A stretch of 12,677 bases of DNA from Desulfobacterales bacterium (lineage in GTDB: Bacteria > Desulfobacterota > Desulfobacteria > Desulfobacterales > Desulfosalsimonadaceae), in NCBI GenBank assembly GCA_007127175.1, contig SKZX01000043.1, forward strand, positions 1-12,677. Reading direction: 5' to 3'. This document shows positions 1 through 7,179 of this stretch, piece after piece. A model generated the notes under the pieces. That model saw only the letters and a program-made list of their open reading frames with translations, searched no databases and was not told where the DNA came from. Position numbers and translations under genes: made by a program. Position 1 is the first letter of the stretch. Each line of letters opens with the position of its first letter.

Positions 1-2231
1 ATATAGAAAACGGCCGGGTATCACTTGACTATGGCGTTTCAGTAGACCTTGTATCTGAAAATATTGTTATTTCGAAAGCGGATGCGGATATCAACGGTAT
101 TCGGCTGGCCGCGTCTGGAACTGTCATGTCATACGGGAGTGCGCCGCAGTTGGATGTCACGGCGCAGCTGCCGATGATCGCCATTACAGACATTTTAGGC
201 GCTGTTCCGCAAAAACTGGTGGAACCGGTCCTCGAGATGCACCCTGCCGGACGCATCAGCGCGGCGGTTCATCTGAAGGGCTCACCGGAAAAGCCGGATG
301 AACTCCTTGAAAAAGGAGAAATCACCCTTGAAAAAGTCGGTGCCGCTATAAAGGGAGAGCCGCCCGACATCAGCGGAATGCTTCGCATCGCAAAGGGCAC
401 CCCTGCCGGCGGCGAGCCGTTTGCTTATCTTTTCAACGGGGCTTTAAAGGTCAACGACGCGCCTGTTGATCTTGACGGTACGGTTGCACCGGAAACAGGG
501 AATGTCAGGGCAGGCGTCCGCATCGATGGCCTGGATGTTGTCCCATTCATGGCGTATGCGCCGGAGAACTTTCCCGGCAAGCTGGGTGCCATGAAACTGA
601 ACGTGGATATCCGGACCGATGCAACCGCAGAGAAAGTGGACACCGCCGGCCGGATATCGGTTTCTGAAATTGATTTTCTGCCCGCCGACATGCCGGACGC
701 GCATATCGTTAACGGCCGGGTATCCCTGGATTACGACGTATCAATAGACCTTGCATCCGAAAATATTGCTATTTCGAAAGCGGATGCGGATATCAACGGG
801 ATTCTGCTGGCCGCATCCGGAAGTGTCATGTCTTACGGGAATTCGCCGCAGCTGGATATAACGGCGCACCTCCCGATGATCGCCCTTTCGGATATGGTTG
901 ATGCCGCTCCGAAAAAACTTATGGCGCCGGTGCTGGAGATGCGCCCTGTCGGCCGCATGGGGGCGCAGTTTCACTTGAAGGGCCCGGCGGACAAGCCGGA
1001 GGCGCTTGTTGAAAAAGGAGAAATCACCCTTGAGGCTGTCGGTGCGACAATCAATGAATTGGCGGCTGTGATCAGCGGCAATATCCATATGGTCAAAGAC
1101 AGTGTAAGGTCCGACAACCTGGTCATACGCCTGGCCGGCGATGCATTGGGCCTGAATTTTAGCGCGGACAACCTCATGGGCGAGGTAAAACAGGTCCGGC
1201 ACACCCTTACCGCCGATACGCTGGATATTGACAGGCTCCTTGCGGCTGTGGGCGCTGATGAAAGCGAGGCGCCGGCGCCGGTTGACAAATCACCGGAAGC
1301 CCCGGAAGAGCCCGGCCCCTTTGATATTCCCCTGGATGTGAAAGGAGATGTCCGGGTTGAAAAGGCAATATTCAAAGGGCTTGCGGTTGATCGTTTTGAT
1401 CTTCAGTACACGCTGAAAGACAACGTGTTCAACGTCAACCATATCCGCGGCAATGTGGCGGGGGGGACGATTGCAGGCAAGGCTGAAGCCAACCTCGGCC
1501 GCAAGCCGCTCGCATACCAGGTGGACATCGCCGTCGAGAACACACACGCCGAACAGGTGATCAGCGCCATGTTTCCGGGTGCCGCCAATACGGTTCACGG
1601 AAATCTGTTCCTGAACGCGGACATTAAAGGCGAGGGCGCGACCTGGGACACCATCAGCCGCACGCTGACCTCAATGGCGGATGTGAATGTCGCAAACGGC
1701 CGGCTCACCGGTACCGGGCTTGCCGGCGGTTTGGCCGGTTTTGTGGGCACGGACCGGCTGGAAGTCTTGGGCTTTGATTCCCTGCGCGGAAACGTCAAAC
1801 TGGAGGAAGGCCGGTTCAACCTGGATTCGCGCCTTGAAGGCGACAGCGTTCGCATGTCGCCTGTCGGATCCATCGGCATTGACGGTTCCGTCAACCTTTC
1901 TCTGGATATGCGCGTATCCCGGGAAGTGGCATCCGGAATCGGCAGCAGAGACCTGGTGTCGGCGCTGTCCCGAACCGGTGACGGCTGGACCCTTGTGCCC
2001 GTGAAGGTGGCCGGCACATTGTGGAACCCAAGGTTCAGCGTGGATACGGCCGCTGTGAAGGATCAGTTGATGGAGCGGGGGAAAGAAGAATTGCAGCAGC
2101 AGTTGCAGGATCGGCTGATAGACCGGCTGGCCCCCCAGGACCGTGACAAAACAGATGGAGAACCCGATCAGAAGGAAAGAAAGCCGCTTGAACGAGAACT
2201 TGAAGACAGGATGAGAAGGCTACTGAATTAA
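1..2231 (+). CDS. AsmA-family outer-membrane biogenesis/lipid-transport protein, 5' partial
   Basis: The reading frame is open from base 3, so the true start lies outside the window; the ATG at 126 is an internal methionine inside a repeat. About 742 residues are visible. The C-terminal 250 or so resemble the AsmA C-terminal region: a stretch beginning VANGRLTG (about 1687), then a beta-rich part with GNVKLEEGRF, and the typical ending PVKVAGTLWNPRFSVD before a charged, probably helical tail rich in Glu, Gln and Arg. AsmA-family proteins are anchored in the inner membrane with a large periplasmic beta-rich body and are implicated in outer-membrane assembly and phospholipid transport; the anchor would be upstream of the window. 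A Pro/Glu-rich linker (about 1265-1320) separates a repetitive N-terminal half from the AsmA C-terminal half. The TAA stop overlaps the stop of the convergent dehydrogenase gene. Family assignment is fairly sure, exact role unknown. Confidence 0.8.
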   Translation, partial: IENGRVSLDYGVSVDLVSENIVISKADADINGIRLAASGTVMSYGSAPQLDVTAQLPMIAITDILGAVPQKLVEPVLEMHPAGRISAAVHLKGSPEKPDELLEKGEITLEKVGAAIKGEPPDISGMLRIAKGTPAGGEPFAYLFNGALKVNDAPVDLDGTVAPETGNVRAGVRIDGLDVVPFMAYAPENFPGKLGAMKLNVDIRTDATAEKVDTAGRISVSEIDFLPADMPDAHIVNGRVSLDYDVSIDLASENIAISKADADINGILLAASGSVMSYGNSPQLDITAHLPMIALSDMVDAAPKKLMAPVLEMRPVGRMGAQFHLKGPADKPEALVEKGEITLEAVGATINELAAVISGNIHMVKDSVRSDNLVIRLAGDALGLNFSADNLMGEVKQVRHTLTADTLDIDRLLAAVGADESEAPAPVDKSPEAPEEPGPFDIPLDVKGDVRVEKAIFKGLAVDRFDLQYTLKDNVFNVNHIRGNVAGGTIAGKAEANLGRKPLAYQVDIAVENTHAEQVISAMFPGAANTVHGNLFLNADIKGEGATWDTISRTLTSMADVNVANGRLTGTGLAGGLAGFVGTDRLEVLGFDSLRGNVKLEEGRFNLDSRLEGDSVRMSPVGSIGIDGSVNLSLDMRVSREVASGIGSRDLVSALSRTGDGWTLVPVKVAGTLWNPRFSVDTAAVKDQLMERGKEELQQQLQDRLIDRLAPQDRDKTDGEPDQKERKPLERELEDRMRRLLN
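3..1052 (+). repeat. In-frame tandem domain repeat within the AsmA-like gene (702-bp period)
   Basis: Bases 3-350 are repeated at 705-1052 with an exact 702-base (234-codon) offset. Both copies encode NGRVSLDY, ENI(V/A)ISKADADINGI, MSYG and EKGEITLE. Ungapped comparison by hand gives about 82 of 116 identical residues. The copies diverge after EKGEITLE, so only the first half of each unit is conserved. Copy 1 touches the window edge, and a further copy may lie upstream. Confidence 0.85.
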
Positions 2232-3196
2232 CAAGAAAAATCGATCAGTATTTTCAGGGTTTCTTTTTCCATGGCACGGGAAAATGCCCTCTTGAATTCA
2301 GAAAAAGGGTATGTGGCAGAAACAAGCGGTTCAACATTGATTTTCCCGGCTTGAAGAAAATTCAGTGCAAGGGGAAGGTCCCCGCACCTCGAGCCCATAA
2401 GCGACAGCTCGTTTACCACGATTGCTGCCAGGTCAATTTTTGACGGTTCCACTGCGGTCGTTTTTACCACAATATGCCCCTTCGGGCGTGTCAGGTGGAT
2501 GCACCAGTTGATGCCGTCGGCGTTGCCTGTTGCATCCACAGTGATATCGAAGGTCCCGAGCCGGCTCACAGCGTCTTCGGGACCTGCATGGGTGTCCACG
2601 GGAAAGATATTGATACCCTGCTTTTCGGCTGCGGCCATTTTGGCCGGGTGGCGTCCCAGAAGCGTCACGCTTCGGGCGTATTGACGCAGCCCTGCAGCAC
2701 ACAATATGCCAAGGCAGCCATCGCCTAGGACGGCAATGCGGCTGCCGGAATCAATGGGGACCCGGCATGTGACCGCAAGGGCTGCAGCCAGGGGTTCCGC
2801 AAATACGGCCTGCCGGGTTTCGATTTCTTCCGGGACAGGGTAAAGGTTTTTTGCGGGAATGGCGCAGTATTGAGCAAAAGCCCCGTCGTGGTTCCGGATT
2901 CCCAGAACGCTTCGGTTTTTGCAGTGCTTTTCGTCTGCGCACCGGCCGCACCCGAAATTGATGTTTGCTACGACCCTTTTCCCTTCCAACTCCGGGCGAT
3001 CAGGGCATTTTTCTACCACACCGGCAAACTCGTGGCCGGGTATGCCCCTGAAATCTGCGTAGCCGTTGAATATCGCAATATCTGTTGCGCAGATGCCCGC
3101 CATCAGGACGCGAACCAGGGCTTCCCCAGGCTTTAATGCGGGTTCAGGTATGCCCACCTCCAAAACCGACCTGTTTTCAAAGCGGATAACTCTCAC
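2228..3196 (-). CDS. Zinc-type medium-chain alcohol dehydrogenase (MDR superfamily)
   Basis: A 322-residue NAD(P)-dependent oxidoreductase of the threonine/sorbitol dehydrogenase type, somewhat shorter than the usual 340-350. Catalytic zinc ligands are visible as Cys36 (GICATD), His55-Glu56 (GHEF) and Glu134 (AEPLAAA). The Rossmann glycine motif is GDGCLG at 158-163. The structural-zinc lobe is shortened, with only Cys83, Cys86 and Cys92 instead of the usual four cysteines in CxxCxxCx7C spacing, so that site may be altered or lost. Start is GTG; an in-frame TAA lies two codons upstream, so no longer form is possible, and no strong Shine-Dalgarno is seen. It follows thyX in the same direction but is now separated from it by a hairpin-rich inserted element. 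Substrate cannot be told from sequence. Confidence 0.85.
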   Translation of the reverse strand: MRVIRFENRSVLEVGIPEPALKPGEALVRVLMAGICATDIAIFNGYADFRGIPGHEFAGVVEKCPDRPELEGKRVVANINFGCGRCADEKHCKNRSVLGIRNHDGAFAQYCAIPAKNLYPVPEEIETRQAVFAEPLAAALAVTCRVPIDSGSRIAVLGDGCLGILCAAGLRQYARSVTLLGRHPAKMAAAEKQGINIFPVDTHAGPEDAVSRLGTFDITVDATGNADGINWCIHLTRPKGHIVVKTTAVEPSKIDLAAIVVNELSLMGSRCGDLPLALNFLQAGKINVEPLVSATYPFSEFKRAFSRAMEKETLKILIDFSC

Positions 3197-3212
3197 CTGG
3201 CTTTAAACCTTG

Positions 3213-3367
3213 TTGATGAATCCGTAAAAAGTCGTTTTCAGACGGCTTTGTAAAAAGGTCAAGATCCAGGCGCGAGCAATTTTTGAAGAATTGATAGTAC
3301 CTGTCCGTACGTGAAATTCTTCAAAAATTGCTCGCAACGCAGATATTGAGTTTTTTACAAAGCCGTC
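3213..3367. mobile_element. MITE-like palindromic element inserted at the thyX stop codon
   Basis: A roughly 155-bp non-coding element with two nested perfect inverted repeats. Outer arms are 3241-3256 (GACGGCTTTGTAAAAA) and its complement at 3352-3367. Inner arms of 21 bp are 3272-3292 and 3315-3335, around a 22-nt loop holding the palindrome CGTACG. A degenerate second copy of the outer arm (GATGAATCCGTAAAAA) sits at 3215-3230, suggesting imperfect terminal repeats. The element is flanked by the direct repeat AAACCTTG at 3205-3212 and 3368-3375, consistent with a target-site duplication of 6-8 bp (its length is ambiguous because bases are shared with the ends). It carries no ORF, so movement would need a transposase in trans. 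The very stable hairpins may also act on thyX mRNA 3'-end formation. Confidence 0.75.
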
Positions 3368-4169
3368 AAACCTTGGTATGGCCGAAGGTCCAGCTACCCT
3401 GGACCTGATCAAACGCCATGTCCTGGAACACGTTGGGGAAGTGGGCTTTGCAGATTTCCGCGATTTTTCCCGTGACGATGCGGATTTCCTCTTCCGCGTG
3501 GGGGGATGTGCGCATTTCAATGATGTGTCGCCATGACCGGAGGTTGCCCGTCACCATGATGGTTGTTCCGAGCCCGATCGGGGCCACCCGCCTGAACATG
3601 GATGTCAATTGTTTTTTTTCTTTTAAATCAGTCAAATCTGCCATACCGAAAATGGCGGAGAGCTCTTTTTGCGTGTTTTCCAGAAAATCAACGACTTCTT
3701 CGATCTTTTTTCTGGCTGTTTCATTTGCCCGGGCGGATCCTGGCATCCAGAACGGGATGTCGTCCAGGCGCACGTAGCGGAGGCTTTCCTGGCTGTAGGC
3801 CATCCCGGCCCTGTGCCGCACCAGTTCGTGGGTAAACACGCGCGATACATTGCGGCATATGAACGTCAGGCAGGCATGCTCAAGGACCGAGCCGTGTCCG
3901 CTCTTGAGCACATTGCCGATGTAAGCGTCGTTGCCCTGTCTTACGGTTGTGACGTTGGGGTTGGTGGCTTCAGGCTTTGCAGGATCATATGGCTGCCAGC
4001 TCCGGTAGCACATTCTTCCGGCGGCTTCGACCAGGTTTTCAGCGTTCGAAACGCCCGGGTCGGGTTTCCAGTCCGGGTTGCCGATATCGCGGAGATAAGC
4101 GTTCAGCCCGTCAGGTTCCAGCATGGTTTTTGCCACCAGGTACACTTTCGGCTCTTCGATCGGTCGCAT
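3366..4169 (-). CDS. thyX: FAD-dependent thymidylate synthase ThyX
   Basis: Flavin-dependent thymidylate synthase of 267 residues. It converts dUMP to dTMP using methylenetetrahydrofolate and reduced FAD, and replaces ThyA in many anaerobes. The ThyX signature region is seen as GHGSVLEH (91-98) and the RHR motif at 118-120 followed by SQESLRY, with Ser129 as the likely signature serine. This gives eight residues between RHR and that serine, one more than the classical RHRx7S. NLRSWRHIIEMR (209-220) and EEEIR (226-230) match the conserved C-terminal nucleotide/FAD-binding part. The ATG start has a good Shine-Dalgarno (GGGAGG, about 6 nt away). The gene lies 51 bp downstream of the AI-2E-type gene and is probably co-transcribed with it. 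Its TGA stop falls at the edge of the inserted palindromic element. Confidence 0.95.
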   Translation of the reverse strand: MRPIEEPKVYLVAKTMLEPDGLNAYLRDIGNPDWKPDPGVSNAENLVEAAGRMCYRSWQPYDPAKPEATNPNVTTVRQGNDAYIGNVLKSGHGSVLEHACLTFICRNVSRVFTHELVRHRAGMAYSQESLRYVRLDDIPFWMPGSARANETARKKIEEVVDFLENTQKELSAIFGMADLTDLKEKKQLTSMFRRVAPIGLGTTIMVTGNLRSWRHIIEMRTSPHAEEEIRIVTGKIAEICKAHFPNVFQDMAFDQVQGSWTFGHTKV

Positions 4170-4220
4170 GAATGTCCTCCCGTTGGGTTTAAAAAGTTGC
4201 AGATAAATGGATAATCGGGG

Positions 4221-5306
4221 TTATTCCGGTTTTACGCATTCTTCTTCCGGAATGTTTGCCAGCATTTTCAGCCAGGCTTTCATGACGGCGTGAAGCAGCG
4301 TTGCCAGGGGAATCGCCAGGAAAAGGCCCCATATTCCCCATAATCCGCCAAAAAGAAGCACCGCCACGATAATGGCGACCGGGTGCAGGTTCACCACCTC
4401 TGACAGCAGGAGTGGCACAAGAATGTTTCCGTCGATGACCTGGATGATGCCGTATGCGATCATGACATACAGGAACTCAGCCCCGACTCCCCATTGGAAG
4501 AATGCCACGAGGGCAATGGGGATGGTCATGACGGTTGCGCCGATATAGGGTACAAGGACCGATATGCCGACGAAAAAGGACAGCAGCATGGCATAATTCA
4601 ACTCCAGCAGCAAAAACGTGATGAACGTGGCAACCCATACGATCAGGATTTCGAGCATTTTGCCGCGCACGAAATTCGCCACCTGCATGTTGGCCTCTTT
4701 CCAGACTTCCGTGGACAACTCCAGGTTTTTGGGCAGGAGTTTGAAACCCCATGCCAGGATCAAATGTTTATCCTTGAGAAAGAACAGCACCAGGAAAGGG
4801 ACAAGCACCAGGTAAACGATCAGCATCATCAGGTTGCGCAGGGACGCGACGGTAAACATCAGGAGGTTCTGACCCGCCCGCGTCAGCTCGGTGCGGATGC
4901 CGTCGATGAGCTGGCGTATCTGCGATTCGGAAATGAATTCCGGATACCGCTCGGGAAGCAGGAGCAGATGTTTCTGGGCATTGGAGATATATGCGGGCAG
5001 GTCCCCGAGGAGCTGGCCGATCTGCTTGGACATCAGGGGGAAAATGCCGATGACCAGGAGCAGCAGGATGGCGATAAAGAGCAAAAAAGTAAAGGCAACG
5101 GCGATAATCCGGGGAATGCGGATGGCCGTTAGACGCGAGACAAAGCCCTCCAGCACGTACGCGATGATAAGGGCCAGAAAAACCGGCTGAAGCATGCCGC
5201 CCAGCAGAATAACGACAAGGAACCCGCCAATAAGGATGAGCCAGAGGGTGATTACCTGGGGGTTGGAGAAATACCGGTTAAACCAGTCCTGAAGCATGTT
5301 GATCAT
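4221..5306 (-). CDS. AI-2E/PerM-family membrane transporter
   Basis: A 361-residue polytopic inner-membrane protein of the AI-2E transporter family (formerly UPF0118/PerM). Hydrophobic segments lie at about 19-37, 40-56, 66-89, 156-177, 217-237, 239-265, 278-296 and 308-340, with a hydrophilic stretch at about 92-150, the usual topology of the family. Family-typical patches include FFLKDK (175-180), LVPYIGA (251-257) and the C-terminal run DGNILVPLL followed by NLHPVA and GGLWGIWGLFLAIPLA. Members have been linked to autoinducer-2 export or to Na+/H+ exchange, so substrate is not assignable here. The ATG start is preceded by GAGG about 8 nt away. It appears to be the first gene of a leftward unit with thyX. 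A perfect TTGACA lies on this strand at 5375-5380, but only a poor -10 follows at 17-bp spacing, so the promoter is uncertain. Confidence 0.9.
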   Translation of the reverse strand: MINMLQDWFNRYFSNPQVITLWLILIGGFLVVILLGGMLQPVFLALIIAYVLEGFVSRLTAIRIPRIIAVAFTFLLFIAILLLLVIGIFPLMSKQIGQLLGDLPAYISNAQKHLLLLPERYPEFISESQIRQLIDGIRTELTRAGQNLLMFTVASLRNLMMLIVYLVLVPFLVLFFLKDKHLILAWGFKLLPKNLELSTEVWKEANMQVANFVRGKMLEILIVWVATFITFLLLELNYAMLLSFFVGISVLVPYIGATVMTIPIALVAFFQWGVGAEFLYVMIAYGIIQVIDGNILVPLLLSEVVNLHPVAIIVAVLLFGGLWGIWGLFLAIPLATLLHAVMKAWLKMLANIPEEECVKPE

Positions 5307-5863
5307 TTGCGTTGCCTCAACGGTCCTGCGGGCATACCGTTATTGTCATATGTGATCATTGAGCCAGCTTACTTTGTCAATGCCATCTGTTTCCGGAAAT
5401 CATCGTTTTTATTGTATACCTCGTGGAAGGCGGCATCCTATGGCCGGTCTGACATCCTGCCCGTCATGATCCTGTCCTTTCCGGCAATGATGGTTCCGGC
5501 CACACGTATTCACGCCCGGATCGCGGGCTTGTCTGCGTTTCGATACAGGAGGACAACCTGCCGTTTTTATATTCTGTAAAAGTCTATAGACACGCATAAT
5601 GGGCACAGGCGAGAAACAAATTGCTTGGATTCAGTAGGGGAAACAATAACAGCTTTTTTTGCAATCTGCAAATGGAAGTTTGGACGGAAAAAAGATGGGG
5701 AAAAGAGAAAAATGCAAGGCATGAAAGAGAAGCGTGACCTTGTTTGATCATGCCCGGCATCCGGTCCTGCCGAATGGGTATTGAGGGGGTCCCGGGGACA
5801 GAATGGTATTCTGTCCCCGGGAGGCTGTGCCCGCAATATTGTTATTTGGCAATCCGGAGGTGG
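5307..5863. other. Gene-poor spacer between the thiolase and AI-2E-type genes
   Basis: About 560 bp without a supported gene. Short ORFs on both strands (such as 5307-5579 plus, 5409-5606 minus and 5567-5836 minus) lack ribosome binding sites and recognisable domains. Contents seen: a perfect REP-like palindrome at 5791-5821, a 10-bp palindrome GTCTATAGAC at 5582-5591, a small inverted repeat TTTGCA-ATC-TGCAAA at 5658-5672, and a possible weak promoter for the AI-2E-type gene (minus-strand TTGACA at 5375-5380). No canonical hairpin plus T-tract terminator was found. Confidence 0.6.
5791..5821. repeat. REP-like perfect palindrome
   Basis: A 14-bp perfect inverted repeat, CCCGGGGACAGAAT at 5791-5804 and its complement at 5808-5821, with a 3-nt loop. 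It lies 43 bp beyond the thiolase stop. No T-run follows on either strand, so it is not a canonical intrinsic terminator. Palindromes of this type between operons are often REP elements moved by RAYT-type transposases, and they can stabilise mRNA 3' ends. REP identity is inferred from form and position only. Confidence 0.55.
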
Positions 5864-7072
5864 TTATGCGTTGTATTTGCCGATAATGCCGATACTGCAT
5901 ATGTTCTGGAAGGGGAAGCCGCCGAGGTTGTGCGTCATTCCCAACTTCGGGTTTTCAATCTGGCGTTCACCCGCACGCCCGTGCAGCTGCAGATACATTT
6001 CATAGAGCATGCGCAGGCCGGATGCCCCGATGGGGTGGCCGAAGCACTTGAGCCCGCCGTCCACCTGGGCGGGAAGGCCGCCGTCCCGGTCGTAAAAACC
6101 GTCCATGATGTCCTTGATGGCTTTGCCGCGCCCGGAAATATGAAGGTCTTCGTAAGTCACGAGTTCGGTGATGGAGAAGCAGTCGTGCAATTCCATCATG
6201 GAGATTTCTTCCCTCGGATTTTCCACGCCTGCTTCCTTGTAGGCCTCGATGCTGCACTTGGTGGTGGTGACAAAGTGGTCCCCGTCCCAGCTGTCAAAGG
6301 CGCTTTCCTCTCCGCTGCTCAGCGCCAGTTGAAGCGCCTTGACCGTGACGAAATCCTTTTTCCCCATCTTTTTTGCCATTTCAGGTGTGGTGACAATGGC
6401 GCAGGCAGATCCGTCGCTGACCCCGCAGCAGTCAAAAAGACCGAGGGGGTGGGCGATAATGGGGGAGGCCATGACCTGGTCGACGCTCACTTTTTTGCGG
6501 AGATGGGCTTTGGGGTTGAGCGAACCGTTGTCGTGGCTTTTTGCGGAAATGTGTGCCATGGCCCGCTTGAGGTCCTCGTCTTTGATCCGGTACTTGGCGG
6601 CATAGGCTGACGCAAGCTGGGCAAAGGACCCCGGTGCGGTCAGGTTGGGCCACCACTGCCACAAAAGGCTCCCGGTGTTGGAGCCGCCGCCGGGCAGACC
6701 GCCATATCCCGTGTCTTTAAGCTTCTCAACCCCGAGCGCCAGGCAGATGTCATAGGCCCCTGATGCGACCGCATAACAGGCGCCCCGGAACGCTTCTGTC
6801 CCGGTGGCGCAGTAGTTTTCCACCCGGGTAACCGGGATTTTCTGAAGCCGCAGCGTGGTTGCAAGGGGCATGGCGGTTTTGCCGACGTTAACCTCGTCCA
6901 TGCATGTCCCCAACCATGCCGCCTGGATTTCTTTTTGTTCGATCCCGGCATCCGCAACGCATTCCTCGAAAGCTTCCAGCATCAGCTCCTCGGCGCCGAC
7001 GTCCCATCTCTCACCGAAACGGGTGCACCCCATGCCGATGATCGCCACTTTATCCTTTATCCCTGTAGCCAT
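5864..7072 (-). CDS. SCP2/BbsB-type thiolase (acyl-CoA acyltransferase)
   Basis: A 402-residue thiolase of the SCP2/lipid-transfer class rather than the FadA class. The acyl-carrying nucleophile is Cys88 in ENYCATGTEA. HDCF at 296-299 (ELHDCFSITEL) and GHPIGASG at 345-352 supply the conserved catalytic histidines, and THNLGG (380-385) replaces the C-terminal CxG motif of classical thiolases, as expected for SCP2-type members. It would cleave a 3-ketoacyl-CoA with CoA to a shortened acyl-CoA plus acetyl- or another acyl-CoA. The start has a strong ribosome site (GGAGG, 6 nt before ATG). It is the third gene of the leftward operon, 107 bp after the HMGS-like/DUF35/SDR/SCP2 fusion. Thiolases of this class often need a DUF35 partner (archaeal thiolase, BbsA-BbsB), and that domain is supplied by the adjacent fusion. 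Substrate unknown. Confidence 0.9.
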   Translation of the reverse strand: MATGIKDKVAIIGMGCTRFGERWDVGAEELMLEAFEECVADAGIEQKEIQAAWLGTCMDEVNVGKTAMPLATTLRLQKIPVTRVENYCATGTEAFRGACYAVASGAYDICLALGVEKLKDTGYGGLPGGGSNTGSLLWQWWPNLTAPGSFAQLASAYAAKYRIKDEDLKRAMAHISAKSHDNGSLNPKAHLRKKVSVDQVMASPIIAHPLGLFDCCGVSDGSACAIVTTPEMAKKMGKKDFVTVKALQLALSSGEESAFDSWDGDHFVTTTKCSIEAYKEAGVENPREEISMMELHDCFSITELVTYEDLHISGRGKAIKDIMDGFYDRDGGLPAQVDGGLKCFGHPIGASGLRMLYEMYLQLHGRAGERQIENPKLGMTHNLGGFPFQNICSIGIIGKYNA

Positions 7073-7179
7073 TTTATTCCTCCAGGCTTTTGTGTTGTCA
7101 GTTATGCATTGAAAATTTGCAGCTTTATGGATTTGTAATCCGCCGGTTGATGAAACCCATCGGTCGGCGAAAAGCCGTA

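Noticed and set aside
126..2231. ATG at 126 as the start of the AsmA-like gene
   Set aside because: The frame is open to the window edge, and the codons before 126 match the second copy of the internal repeat (705-827), so this methionine is internal.
3213..3367. A structured regulatory RNA or attenuator between thyX and the dehydrogenase
   Set aside because: The flanking direct repeats and the exact reconstruction of the joined genes favour an inserted element, though an effect on the mRNA remains possible.
5791..5821. Rho-independent terminator for the thiolase operon
   Set aside because: The hairpin is strong but no T-run follows on either strand; it is listed as a REP-like repeat instead.
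5307..5836. Small ORFs on both strands in the spacer
   Set aside because: No Shine-Dalgarno, no domain, and they overlap palindromic sequence.
5744..6610. Plus-strand ORF (288 codons) opposite the thiolase
   Set aside because: It is antisense to conserved thiolase motifs, without a ribosome site or a known domain.
7141..7169. Hairpin in the gap between the four-domain fusion and the thiolase
   Set aside because: On the transcribed strand it has a 3x3 internal loop and only short stems, too weak to claim function.
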